A stretch of DNA of 38,547 bases from Anaerovibrio sp. GTDB lineage: Bacteria > Bacillota > Negativicutes > Selenomonadales > Selenomonadaceae. Made by a program: the position numbers and the translations under genes. Position 1 is the first letter of the stretch, and each line of letters begins with the position of its first letter. Shown here piece after piece: positions 1-9,026 of the stretch. The notes below the pieces were generated by a model. That model ran no database searches, was not told where the DNA came from, and saw nothing but the letters and a program-made list of their open reading frames with translations. Location: assembly GCA_028691285.1 (NCBI GenBank), contig JAQUZO010000004.1, positions 6,357-44,903 on the forward strand. The letters are read 5' to 3'.

Positions 1-630
1 CATCAGCATTTTGCTACCAATATCATTTGCTGCTTCGCCCGTTTCGACGGACGCACTGTCGGTATCATTGCCAACCAGCCAAAGGTTATGGGCGGCTGCC
101 TGGATATTGATGCTTCCGATAAGTCTGCACGCTTTATCCGTTTCTGTGATGCGTACAATATTCCTTTGGTAAATCTGGTTGATGTACCGGGCTTCCTGCC
201 GGGTGTTGGCCAGGAGCATGGCGGTATCATCCGTCATGGTGCCAAGATGCTGTATGCATATTCTGAGGCTACTGTGCCGAAGATTACAGTTATTACCCGT
301 AAGTCATATGGCGGTTCCTATATCGCTATGTGCTGCCGCGAGCTGGGCGCTGACCAGGTTATGGCATGGCCGACCTCTGAGATTGCCGTTATGGGTCCTG
401 CCGGCGCAGCCAATATCATTTTCAAGCGTGATGAGCCGGAGCAGAAGGAAAAGAATACTCAGGCCTATGTGGATGAATTTGCTACTCCATACAAGGCTGC
501 TGAGCGCGGTTACGCTGATATGGTCATCGAGCCATGTGAGACCCGTCCTCTGATCATTACTGCCTTGAATGCCTGTGCAAGCAAGCGCGAGTCTATGCCT
601 GCCAAGAAGCACGGCAATATTCCATTGTAA
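1..630 (+). CDS. mmdA: Methylmalonyl-CoA decarboxylase alpha / propionyl-CoA carboxylase beta-type carboxyltransferase subunit, C-terminal part (5' end outside window)
   Basis: Open in frame 1 from base 1; motifs VDVPGFLPGVGQEHGGIIRHGAKMLYAYSEATVPKITVITRKSYGGSYIAM and C-terminal KKHGNIPL are typical of biotin-dependent carboxyltransferases. Confidence 0.9.
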   Translation, partial: HQHFATNIICCFARFDGRTVGIIANQPKVMGGCLDIDASDKSARFIRFCDAYNIPLVNLVDVPGFLPGVGQEHGGIIRHGAKMLYAYSEATVPKITVITRKSYGGSYIAMCCRELGADQVMAWPTSEIAVMGPAGAANIIFKRDEPEQKEKNTQAYVDEFATPYKAAERGYADMVIEPCETRPLIITALNACASKRESMPAKKHGNIPL

Positions 631-670
631 TAGATAGCATACATCATTAAAGTTAGTGGAGGTATATTAG

Positions 671-1072
671 ATGAAAAAGTTTAACATTACTGTAAACGGT
701 ACTGCTTATGAGGTTGAAGTAGAGGAAGTAAAGGGCGCAGCAGCTCCGGCAGCAGCACCAAAGGCTCCTGCAGCACCTGCACCGGCAGCTCCGGCTCCAG
801 TAGCAGCAGCACCTGCACCAGCAGCTCCGGCAGGCCCGGCAGCAGCACCTGCAGCAGGCGAGTCCGCAGTTAATGCACCAATGCCTGGTAAGGTTATCAA
901 GCTGGTTGCTTCTGTTGGCCAGGCTGTCAAGGCTGGTGAAGTAGTTCTCATCCTTGAGGCTATGAAGATGCAGAACGAGATCGTTGCTCCGGTTGACGGT
1001 TCTGTAAAGGCTATCAATGTAGCAGCAGGCCAGGCTGTACAGGCTGGCGAGGTTCTGGCTGTCATCGGCTGA
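671..1072 (+). CDS. mmdC: Biotin carrier protein (biotin/lipoyl attachment domain), gamma-subunit type, with Ala/Pro-rich linker
   Basis: EAMKMQNE biotinylation motif; Ala/Pro linker; follows the carboxyltransferase gene; SD-like gtggagg upstream. Confidence 0.9.
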   Translation: MKKFNITVNGTAYEVEVEEVKGAAAPAAAPKAPAAPAPAAPAPVAAAPAPAAPAGPAAAPAAGESAVNAPMPGKVIKLVASVGQAVKAGEVVLILEAMKMQNEIVAPVDGSVKAINVAAGQAVQAGEVLAVIG

Positions 1073-1130
1073 TGTTTCGATAAAGCTGAGAATACAGAAG
1101 GGCTGTGAAATAATCAGCTCTCCAAAATAG

Positions 1131-1171
1131 AAGAGTCTTGTGTGCTCAAATGAGCATGCAAGACTCTTTTT
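1131..1171 (+). terminator. Rho-independent terminator after biotin carrier gene
   Basis: AAGAGTCTTGTGTGCTCA-AA-TGAGCATGCAAGACTCTTTTT, 18-bp stem with two G-U wobbles, followed by T-tract. Confidence 0.85.
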
Positions 1172-1328
1172 ATGTTAAAATTCTACGCAATTCAGGCAAA
1201 AAAATTGCAATAAAAGGAGGGATTTGTACTTCAATACGAATATTAACGGTATATCTTGAATGTAGCTGTCGCTTGTATGTAATGCAGGCGGCAGTTTTTT
1301 TTGCGCCACAAACACCACAAATAATATA

Positions 1329-1357
1329 TTGACTACCCTATTGAATAGGGGTAAAAT
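1329..1357 (+). promoter_or_regulatory. Candidate sigma70 promoter and autoregulatory operator of the toxin-antitoxin pair
   Basis: TTGACT (1329-1334), 17-bp spacer, TAAAAT (1352-1357); spacer holds CCCTATT-G-AATAGGG (1336-1350). Confidence 0.6.
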
Positions 1358-1715
1358 GAAATCAGAGGTGAGTACGCTGGAAATAAAAAGAGAATTTGTC
1401 CAAACCACTGCTTTTTCTAAAGGTTGGAGCAAGCTAGGTTTTGGTGAAGAGGATTTGCGCCGTTTAGAAAATGAATTATTGAAGGATACTAAAATTGGTG
1501 ATGTTATACAGGGAACTGGGCGCATGAGGAAAATGAGATTTGCTTTTGAAGGGCGTGGTAAGAGCGGCAGTACTCGTGTATGTTATGTTGATTTTGAGGT
1601 AAAGGAAACAATTTATCTATTGGCAGTATTTGCTAAAAATGAACTGGAAAATGTATCCAAGGCAGAACGTAATAGTTTGAAGAAATTGATTGACCAAATA
1701 GAAACAAATATGTGA
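1356..1715 (+). CDS. RelE/HigB-like toxin of a type II toxin-antitoxin system (start codon uncertain)
   Basis: KREFVQT..GDVIQGTGRMRKMRFAFEGRGKSGSTRVCYVDFEVKETIYLLAVFAKNE..LSKAERNSLKKLI pattern typical of RelE/HigB toxins; followed directly by an XRE antitoxin gene. Confidence 0.8.
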   Translation: MKSEVSTLEIKREFVQTTAFSKGWSKLGFGEEDLRRLENELLKDTKIGDVIQGTGRMRKMRFAFEGRGKSGSTRVCYVDFEVKETIYLLAVFAKNELENVSKAERNSLKKLIDQIETNM

Positions 1716-1727
1716 GGAGTGATTACA

Positions 1728-2030
1728 ATGAGTGAAGCATTTGATATTTTATCTGGTGCATTAAGTGAAGTGATGCAGGATGTTAAGGAGCCTTATTTGC
1801 CAAGGCATACTGCGTCAATAAAGATAGAGCCTATCCGTTCGTATTCAGCAGAAAATATAAAGTCTATCAGGAAAAGTGTTGGTGTGACACAGGAGTTGTT
1901 TGCACGCTTTTTGGGAGTATCATCTAAAACAGTTGAAGCATGGGAAGCAGGAAGGAACAAACCATCTGGTCCATCAAGTAGATTATTGGGATTGTTGGAA
2001 GATAGACGTATTTCTATGACGAGCCTATGA
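1728..2030 (+). CDS. HigA-like XRE-family helix-turn-helix antitoxin
   Basis: IRKSVGVTQELFARFLGVSSKTVEAWEAGRNKPSGPSSRLLGLLE is a canonical XRE HTH; SD gaggag upstream; 12 nt after toxin stop. Confidence 0.85.
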   Translation: MSEAFDILSGALSEVMQDVKEPYLPRHTASIKIEPIRSYSAENIKSIRKSVGVTQELFARFLGVSSKTVEAWEAGRNKPSGPSSRLLGLLEDRRISMTSL

Positions 2031-2079
2031 AAAATCTATGTAAATACGGTCTTCTGTGACAAGGATTTACGGATTGTCT

Positions 2080-2223
2080 TTAAACTGTCAGACTGTCCGG
2101 GTACATAATGACAAGTTTGCCTCTGACCTTGTCCCAGTTGTGGATTGGCATGGACTATTTCTTAGCAGCTTTAAATGTGACCAGGTACAGCGCCTTCAGT
2201 AATGTCTGAGTGCTTGGGAATAC
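2080..2223 (-). pseudogene. Decayed C-terminal fragment of an IS256-family (mutator-type) transposase
   Basis: Minus-strand reading VFPSTQTLLKALYLVTFKAAKK*SMPIHNWDKVRGKLVIMYPDSLTV* matches the IS256-type tail (FPS..LLKALYLAT..KKW.MPI.NW....L.IMY...L); a TAG sits at the usual Trp position. Confidence 0.75.
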
Positions 2224-2334
2224 GCTTCTTTGGCTGTTTTGCCATGATAAAAGGGCACCTATGATTAGGTTTTATCATAGAAGACCTGTTGACTTTGAGA
2301 AAAAGTTAATTTACAGAGAAACTTTCATAATCTT

Positions 2335-2385
2335 AAAAAAGAGCTGTGGACAAAATGATTTCCCATTTCGTTACAGCTCTTTTTT
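2335..2385. terminator. Bidirectional terminator-like hairpin upstream of uvrB
   Basis: AAAAAAGAGCTGT ... ACAGCTCTTTTTT with A-tract on one side and T-tract on the other. Confidence 0.6.
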
Positions 2386-2498
2386 GTGCGGGGAAAAGTA
2401 AAATATCTATATTCACAAACGCATATTTGTGCTATAATTCAGATGTTATGTTCTAACTTTAAATATATATTTATTTTATATTGACAGGGGGTAAAGGT

Positions 2499-4583
2499 AT
2501 GCTTCCCAAGCTGAATAATATTGAATTTAATGAGGCCAAGGCTGTGCCCTTCAGGGTAGAGGCTCCCTTTGAGCCGATGGGGGATCAGCCTCAGGCTGTT
2601 GAGGCACTGGCCGCGGGTATAGAAAATGGACAGGAGGCACAGGTTTTGCTGGGTGCTACCGGTACAGGCAAGACCTTTACCATCGCCAAGCTGATTGAAA
2701 AGGTGCAGAAGCCTACTCTGGTCATCGCCCATAATAAGACACTGGCGGCTCAGCTGGCGAGTGAGTTCAAATCCTTTTTCCCCGAGAATTATGTAGGCTA
2801 TTTCGTCAGCTATTATGATTATTACCAGCCGGAAGCGTACATTGCTTCCACGGATACTTATATAGAAAAGGATGCTTCAATCAATGATGAGATTGATGAG
2901 CTGAGGCATTCTGCGACCTGTTCCCTATTTGAACGGCGGGATGTCATTATCGTGGCCAGCGTGTCCTGTATCTATGGCTTGGGCTCACCTGAAAGCTATC
3001 ATGAAATGGTGCTGTCCCTGCACAAGGGGCAGGAGGCGGACAGGGATGCCATTTTGCGGCGGCTGGTGTCCATGCAGTATGAGCGGAACGATGTGGTGCT
3101 GGAGCGCGGCAATTTCAGGGTGCGGGGAGATGTGGTTGAGGTTTTTCCTGCCGGCTACAATAACCGCGGCGTCAGGATAGAGCTTTTTGGTGATGAGGTG
3201 GACAGGATTCTGGAGTTTGATGTGCTGACCGGCGAAGTTTTTGGCGAGCGCATCCACTCCATGATTTTCCCTGCCTCCCATTATGTTACCAACCGTGAGG
3301 ATTTGGACTGTGCCATGGAAACCATCCGTGCGGAAATGGAAGAGCAGGTCAAATGCTTCAAAGGAGAAAATAAACTCATTGAAGCACAGCGGATAGAGCA
3401 GCGGGTGAATTATGACCTGGAGATGATTCAGGAAATGGGCTATTGCTCCGGTATTGAAAATTATTCACGCCATCTGACGAAAAGGGCGGCGGGAGAAGCT
3501 CCGTACACGCTTCTGGACTATTTCCCTGAGGATTTCCTGATTGTCATAGATGAATCCCATGTAACCCTGCCGCAGGTTCGTGCCATGTATGCAGGTGACC
3601 GTTCCCGCAAGGATTCCCTGGTGAGCAACGGTTTTCGCCTGCCGTCAGCCTATGACAACCGGCCGCTGAAATTTGAAGAATTTGAGAAGCGCATCAATCA
3701 GATTGTTTATGTTTCGGCAACGCCTGCCAAGTACGAACTGGCACATGCCCAGCAGATAGCACAGCAGATTATCCGTCCTACAGGGCTGCTGGACCCGGAA
3801 ATTGAGGTGCGCCCGCTGGAAGGGCAGATGGATGATTTGCTGGGCGAAATACATCTGCGGGCGGAGAAAAATCAGCGTGTGCTTGTTACTACCCTGACCA
3901 AGCGCATGGCAGAAAACCTGACGGATTATTTGAAGGAAATGGGCGTCAAGGTGCGCTATCTCCATTCGGATATTGCTACCATTGAGCGGGCAGAGATTAT
4001 CAAGGAACTGAGGCAGGGAAAATTCGATGTACTAGTAGGCATCAATCTGCTGCGTGAGGGGCTGGATATGCCGGAGGTTTCTCTGGTGGCGATTTTGGAT
4101 GCGGACAAGGAGGGCTTTTTGCGCTCTGATACCTCCCTGATTCAGACTATCGGCCGTGCGGCCAGAAATTCTGAGGGCAGGGTAATCATGTACGCTGATG
4201 TGATTACGGACTCCATGCACAGGGCCATGGATGAAACGGAGCGCCGCCGTGAAATACAGCAGGCCTATAATCAGGAGCATGGCATCATTCCGAGGACCAT
4301 TGTCAAGCCGATCAAGGATTTGATCGAGATAACCCTGGTGGCAGAGGAGGGCGGCAGCTACAAGGTTGATGTGGATGCCGGTGCCAGGGCAGCGGCGAAA
4401 AAGCTTCAGCGTCCAGGCAAAAAACTGACGAAAAAGGAATCGGAGGCACTTTTGAAGGCATTTAAGAAAGAAATGCAGATGGCGTCCCGTTCATTGGAAT
4501 TTGAGCGGGCGGCACAGCTGAGGGATATGATTTTTGAGCTGGAGGATGCCCTGGGGAAAAAGTCCAGCCGCCGCAAGCAATAA
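2499..4583 (+). CDS. uvrB: Excinuclease ABC subunit B
   Basis: [10 protein letters not shown] Walker [57 protein letters not shown]-terminal UVR motif; ATG at 2499 chosen over upstream TTG at 2481. Confidence 0.97.
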   Translation: MLPKLNNIEFNEAKAVPFRVEAPFEPMGDQPQAVEALAAGIENGQEAQVLLGATGTGKTFTIAKLIEKVQKPTLVIAHNKTLAAQLASEFKSFFPENYVGYFVSYYDYYQPEAYIASTDTYIEKDASINDEIDELRHSATCSLFERRDVIIVASVSCIYGLGSPESYHEMVLSLHKGQEADRDAILRRLVSMQYERNDVVLERGNFRVRGDVVEVFPAGYNNRGVRIELFGDEVDRILEFDVLTGEVFGERIHSMIFPASHYVTNREDLDCAMETIRAEMEEQVKCFKGENKLIEAQRIEQRVNYDLEMIQEMGYCSGIENYSRHLTKRAAGEAPYTLLDYFPEDFLIVIDESHVTLPQVRAMYAGDRSRKDSLVSNGFRLPSAYDNRPLKFEEFEKRINQIVYVSATPAKYELAHAQQIAQQIIRPTGLLDPEIEVRPLEGQMDDLLGEIHLRAEKNQRVLVTTLTKRMAENLTDYLKEMGVKVRYLHSDIATIERAEIIKELRQGKFDVLVGINLLREGLDMPEVSLVAILDADKEGFLRSDTSLIQTIGRAARNSEGRVIMYADVITDSMHRAMDETERRREIQQAYNQEHGIIPRTIVKPIKDLIEITLVAEEGGSYKVDVDAGARAAAKKLQRPGKKLTKKESEALLKAFKKEMQMASRSLEFERAAQLRDMIFELEDALGKKSSRRKQ

Positions 4584-4661
4584 AGCATGCCTATGATGCA
4601 GACCAGGGGAAAATTATCAGCAGACAATATGTCAAAACAGGTTGAGTACAGTGAGGATAGT

Positions 4662-7484
4662 ATGGATAAATATATAAGAATCAGGGGTGCCAGGCAGCAC
4701 AATCTAAAAAACATAAATTTGGACATTCCAAGAGATAAAATGGTGGTCATTACGGGTCTCAGCGGCTCAGGAAAATCATCACTGGCCTTTGATACAATTT
4801 ATGCAGAGGGACAGAGAAGGTATATGGAATCCCTGTCCTCCTATGCACGGCAGTTTTTGGGGCAGATGGATAAGCCTGATGTGGACAATATAGAAGGACT
4901 TTCTCCGGCAATTTCCATCGATCAAAAGACCACCAGCCGCAATCCGCGCTCTACGGTGGGGACCGTTACTGAAATCTATGATTATCTCAGGCTTCTGTAT
5001 GCCCGTGTTGGACATCCTCACTGCCCGAAATGCGGCAAGTCTGTCAACCAGCAGTCTTTGGACCAGATGCTGGACCAGCTGCTGGCTTTGCCGGAGAGGA
5101 CCAAGCTGCTGGTGATGGCTCAGGCAGTGCGGGGGAAAAAGGGGGAGCATAAAAAGCTGTTGGAGCACATCCGCAAGGAGGGATACAGCCGCCTGAGAAT
5201 CGATGGAGAAATGCGGGATGCCGGTGAGGAAATTCTGCTGGAAAAGAATAAAAAGCATACTATCGAGGTAATCGTGGACAGGCTTATTATACGGGAGGAA
5301 ATCAGGGGGCGTCTGGCAGAAGCTATGGAGACTGCTCTGAAAATGGGGCAGGGCGCTGCCTATGTGCAGCTTGTAGATGGTGAGCTCCTGATGTTCAGTC
5401 AGAATTTTGCCTGTGAGGAGTGCGGCATCAGCCTGCCGGAAATCGCGCCCCGGATGTTTTCCTTTAACAGCCCCTTTGGAGCCTGCCCTGTGTGCAGCGG
5501 TCTGGGCAGCCAGATGAAGCTGGATTTGGAGCTGGTGCTGTCGGATAAATCCCGCAGTTTGGCAGAAGGGGTAATCGCTCCCTTGTCCAGCAATGTCAAA
5601 TCCTATGCCATGTGCCAGATGGGAGCAGTCCTGGAAAAGTATGGCTGCAGCCTGGATACTCCCTGGCAGGAGCTGCCGCCCAAGGTGCAGAAGCTGCTGC
5701 TTTATGGTACCGGGGAGGAACGCTTTGATTTTGGCTATGAAAATATGTTTGGGGTATACAAGATTCATACCGGGCCTTTTGAGGGTATCATGCCGCTTCT
5801 GGAAAGGCGCTATAAGGAATCCGATTCTGACATGATGCGGGAGGAATATGAAAACTACATGAGCATCAGCCTGTGCCCCGCATGCCATGGTGCCAGACTG
5901 AGGCCGGAGACCCTTGCTGTAACAATCGGCGGCAAGAATATCCAGCAGCTGACTGATATGACGGTCAGGGACAGCCAGGAATTCCTGCAGCAGCTGAGCC
6001 TGTCTGACAGGGAGCTGACCATCGGCAGGCAGGTATTGAAGGAAATCAATGCCCGCTTAGGTTTTTTGGTGACGGTAGGACTGGAGTATCTGACCCTGTC
6101 CCGCGCGGCAGGAACGCTGTCCGGAGGTGAGGCGCAGCGTATACGTCTGGCTACCCAGATCGGTTCGGGCCTGGTGGGAGTGCTGTATATTCTTGATGAG
6201 CCGAGCATCGGCCTGCACCAGCGGGATAACAACAAGCTGCTGCAGGCGTTGAAGAATCTCCGGGATATGGGCAATACTCTGCTGGTGGTAGAGCATGATG
6301 AGGATACTATGCGGGAAGCAGACCACATCATTGATATTGGCCCGGGAGCCGGTTCTCAGGGGGGCTATGTGGTAGCTCAGGGTACGGCAGAGGATATTAT
6401 GCAGGCAGCAGACTCTGAAACGGGACAGTATCTCAGCCGTCGGAAAAAGATTCCTGTACCGGCAGCAAGGCGTACAGGCAATGGCAAATATCTGGAAATT
6501 TTAGGGGCGGCAGAAAATAATCTGCAGGACATCCGCTTAAAGCTGCCGCTTGGGGTATTCACAGTAGTGACAGGTGTTTCAGGCTCCGGCAAGAGTACCC
6601 TCATCAATGAAATACTTTACAAGGCAGTGGCTTCCAAGCTGTACCATACCAAAGGCAGACCGGGCAAATTCAAAAAGCTGCTGGGAATCGAGAATGTGGA
6701 TAAGGTTATTGATATTGACCAGTCACCTATTGGCAGGACGCCCCGTTCCAACCCTGCTACCTACACAGGAGTATTTGACCTGATCCGTACTCTGTTCAGT
6801 CAATGCTCGGAGTCCAAGCTGCGGGGTTACAAGCCGGGGCGGTTCAGCTTCAATATTCGGGGCGGCCGCTGTGAAACCTGCAAGGGAGACGGCATTATCA
6901 AGATAGAAATGCACTTTTTGTCTGATGTCTATGTGCCGTGTGAGGTCTGCGGCGGAGCCAGGTATAATCGTGAGACGCTGGAGGTAAAATACAAGGGCAG
7001 GACAATTGCGGATGTGCTGGATATGACCATTGAGGAAGCGGTGGAGTTCTTTAAAAATGTGCCGAGGATTGCCGGCAAACTGCAGGTTTTGCAGGATGTT
7101 GGTCTGGGCTATGTCAAGCTGGGGCAGTCCGCGACCACCTTGTCAGGAGGTGAGGCACAGCGTGTCAAGCTGGCTTCAGAGCTGTCCCGCCGTTCCACCG
7201 GCAGGACGCTGTATATCCTGGATGAGCCGACAACAGGACTGCATACGGCAGATATCCACAAACTGCTGGGGATTTTGCAGCGGCTGACTGATGGAGGTGA
7301 CTCTGTAGTGGTCATTGAGCACAATCTGGATGTGATAAAAAGTGCTGATCATATTATTGACCTGGGTCCTGAAGGGGGAGACAAGGGAGGAACCATCGTA
7401 GCCCAGGGAACACCGGAGGAGATTGCACAGGTAAGTGCGTCGTATACCGGACAATTTCTCAGGCCGCTGCTGGAGGAAAAGTAA
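4662..7484 (+). CDS. uvrA: Excinuclease ABC subunit A
   Basis: [48 protein letters not shown] and CETCKGDG zinc motifs, two LSGGEAQR signatures. Confidence 0.97.
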   Translation: MDKYIRIRGARQHNLKNINLDIPRDKMVVITGLSGSGKSSLAFDTIYAEGQRRYMESLSSYARQFLGQMDKPDVDNIEGLSPAISIDQKTTSRNPRSTVGTVTEIYDYLRLLYARVGHPHCPKCGKSVNQQSLDQMLDQLLALPERTKLLVMAQAVRGKKGEHKKLLEHIRKEGYSRLRIDGEMRDAGEEILLEKNKKHTIEVIVDRLIIREEIRGRLAEAMETALKMGQGAAYVQLVDGELLMFSQNFACEECGISLPEIAPRMFSFNSPFGACPVCSGLGSQMKLDLELVLSDKSRSLAEGVIAPLSSNVKSYAMCQMGAVLEKYGCSLDTPWQELPPKVQKLLLYGTGEERFDFGYENMFGVYKIHTGPFEGIMPLLERRYKESDSDMMREEYENYMSISLCPACHGARLRPETLAVTIGGKNIQQLTDMTVRDSQEFLQQLSLSDRELTIGRQVLKEINARLGFLVTVGLEYLTLSRAAGTLSGGEAQRIRLATQIGSGLVGVLYILDEPSIGLHQRDNNKLLQALKNLRDMGNTLLVVEHDEDTMREADHIIDIGPGAGSQGGYVVAQGTAEDIMQAADSETGQYLSRRKKIPVPAARRTGNGKYLEILGAAENNLQDIRLKLPLGVFTVVTGVSGSGKSTLINEILYKAVASKLYHTKGRPGKFKKLLGIENVDKVIDIDQSPIGRTPRSNPATYTGVFDLIRTLFSQCSESKLRGYKPGRFSFNIRGGRCETCKGDGIIKIEMHFLSDVYVPCEVCGGARYNRETLEVKYKGRTIADVLDMTIEEAVEFFKNVPRIAGKLQVLQDVGLGYVKLGQSATTLSGGEAQRVKLASELSRRSTGRTLYILDEPTTGLHTADIHKLLGILQRLTDGGDSVVVIEHNLDVIKSADHIIDLGPEGGDKGGTIVAQGTPEEIAQVSASYTGQFLRPLLEEK

Positions 7485-7498
7485 TGACGAGGTGAAGT

Positions 7499-8974
7499 AT
7501 GAACGAGATAATTGCTGAGAAGCTGCAGCTGCTCCCTGAGCGTTCCGGTGTCTACCTGATGAAGGATGAAAAAGGCATCATCATTTATGTAGGCAAAGCC
7601 GTGATCCTGAAAAACAGGGTGCGGCAGTATTTTCAGCAGAATCATCAGCATTCTCCCAAGGTGCGGGCAATGGTGGAGCGGATTGCGGACTTTGAAATCA
7701 TCATCACCGGGTCCGAGGTAGAGGCGCTGATTCTGGAATGCAACCTGATAAAAAAATACCGTCCCAAATACAATATCAGCCTGAAGGACGATAAAATGTA
7801 TCCCTATTTGAAGGTGACGGTACAGGAAGCTTTTCCCCGGGTATTCATTTCCCGTAAGGTACTGAAGGATGGGGCAAGATATTTCGGACCCTATACAGAT
7901 GTGGGAGCACTGCATGACTGTGTAAGGCTGCTGAAGAAGATGTTCCATTTCAGGACCTGCCGCAATATGAAAATGGGTACCTCCTGTCTGGAATTCCATA
8001 TCAGAGGGTGTCTGGCTCCCTGTATCGGACAGGTAGATGAGGGGGAATACCGCAGCATGATCCAGAAGATCTGCCTGTTTTTGGACGGGCGTACCAAGCA
8101 GGTGGAGGCAGATTTAAAAAGCCAGATGGAGGCTGCGGCTGAGGAGCTGGCCTTTGAACGGGCGGCACGGCTGCGTGACCAGCTTCAGGCAGTACAGAAG
8201 CTGGCGGAAATGCAGCGAGGAGTAATCCGCAGAGAACGGGAAGAGGGAATCAACCGCCTGCAGCGGGTTTACGACCAGACAGCAGGCGCAGTGGAGGAGC
8301 TTGGCAGGTATTTGGGACTGCGGGTGCCGCCTTATCGCATGGAGTGCTTTGATATTTCCCACATGCAGGGTTCGGAAACCGTAGCCTCCATGGTGGTATT
8401 TGAGGGCGGCATCGCCCGGAAATCCGCTTATCGCCGCTTTAAGATACGCAGTGCCGAGGGGAAGCCGGATGATTTCAAATCCATGCGGGAGGTTACCGCC
8501 AGGCGGTATGGGGCGCCGGAGGCAGAGCTGCCGGATCTGATTGTCATTGACGGTGGCAAGGGGCAGCTGAGCTCTGCCCTGGAAATCATTCGAGGGGCAG
8601 GACATCTGCAGGTGCCGGTGATTGGGCTGGCCAAGCGGGAGGAGGAGGTTTTCCTGGAGGGTGAGCATGAACCGGTGATTTTGCCGCGGGACAGTCAGGC
8701 GCTGTTCCTGATCCAGCGTATCCGCGATGAAGCGCACCGCTTTGCTATTACCTATCACCGCCGTTTGAGAGGAAAACGAAATCTGGTGTCCGTACTTGAT
8801 CACATTGAGGGCATCGGCCCAAAAAGGCGGCAAATCCTGTATGATCATTATGGGGACATCGAAAAAATACGCAGGGCATCTGCCGAGGAAATGAGCAGCC
8901 TGCCCGGCATGAATACTCCTGCTGCTGAAGCAGTATACAATTTTTTTCAGGCACAAAAATACCTCCGGAAGTGA
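7499..8974 (+). CDS. uvrC: Excinuclease ABC subunit C, shortened form (491 aa)
   Basis: GIY-YIG N-terminus (GVYLMKDEKGIIIYVGKA), Cys cluster, UVR motif (ELAFERAARLRDQL), RNase H-like ECFDISH / VIDGGKGQ / IRDEAHRFA, HhH C-terminus. Confidence 0.95.
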   Translation: MNEIIAEKLQLLPERSGVYLMKDEKGIIIYVGKAVILKNRVRQYFQQNHQHSPKVRAMVERIADFEIIITGSEVEALILECNLIKKYRPKYNISLKDDKMYPYLKVTVQEAFPRVFISRKVLKDGARYFGPYTDVGALHDCVRLLKKMFHFRTCRNMKMGTSCLEFHIRGCLAPCIGQVDEGEYRSMIQKICLFLDGRTKQVEADLKSQMEAAAEELAFERAARLRDQLQAVQKLAEMQRGVIRREREEGINRLQRVYDQTAGAVEELGRYLGLRVPPYRMECFDISHMQGSETVASMVVFEGGIARKSAYRRFKIRSAEGKPDDFKSMREVTARRYGAPEAELPDLIVIDGGKGQLSSALEIIRGAGHLQVPVIGLAKREEEVFLEGEHEPVILPRDSQALFLIQRIRDEAHRFAITYHRRLRGKRNLVSVLDHIEGIGPKRRQILYDHYGDIEKIRRASAEEMSSLPGMNTPAAEAVYNFFQAQKYLRK

Positions 8975-8992
8975 GCTTCCGGAGGTATTTTT
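8955..8992. terminator. Bidirectional terminator shared by uvrC and the convergent lactate permease gene
   Basis: AAAAATACCTCCGGAAG-TGAG-CTTCCGGAGGTATTTTT, perfect 17-bp arms; uvrC stop TGA (8972-8974) is in the loop. Confidence 0.9.
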
Positions 8993-9026
8993 TATGGGAA
9001 TGGGAATTGTTGGAGTCGGGACTGTT

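Noticed and set aside
706-1065. Ala-rich minus-strand ORF and GCAGCACC-type short repeats in the biotin carrier gene
   Set aside because: Explained by the Ala/Pro linker of the carrier protein; not a CRISPR or independent repeat array.
1138-1332. 64-aa ORF after the biotin carrier gene
   Set aside because: Starts inside the terminator hairpin; no support.
2210-2401. 63-aa ORF upstream of uvrB
   Set aside because: Overlaps the IS256 relic edge, an inverted repeat and a terminator hairpin; no SD or family resemblance.
4779-5888. Long antisense ORF (369 aa) opposite uvrA
   Set aside because: Opposite a clear uvrA coding frame; no recognisable protein motifs; a by-product of codon bias.
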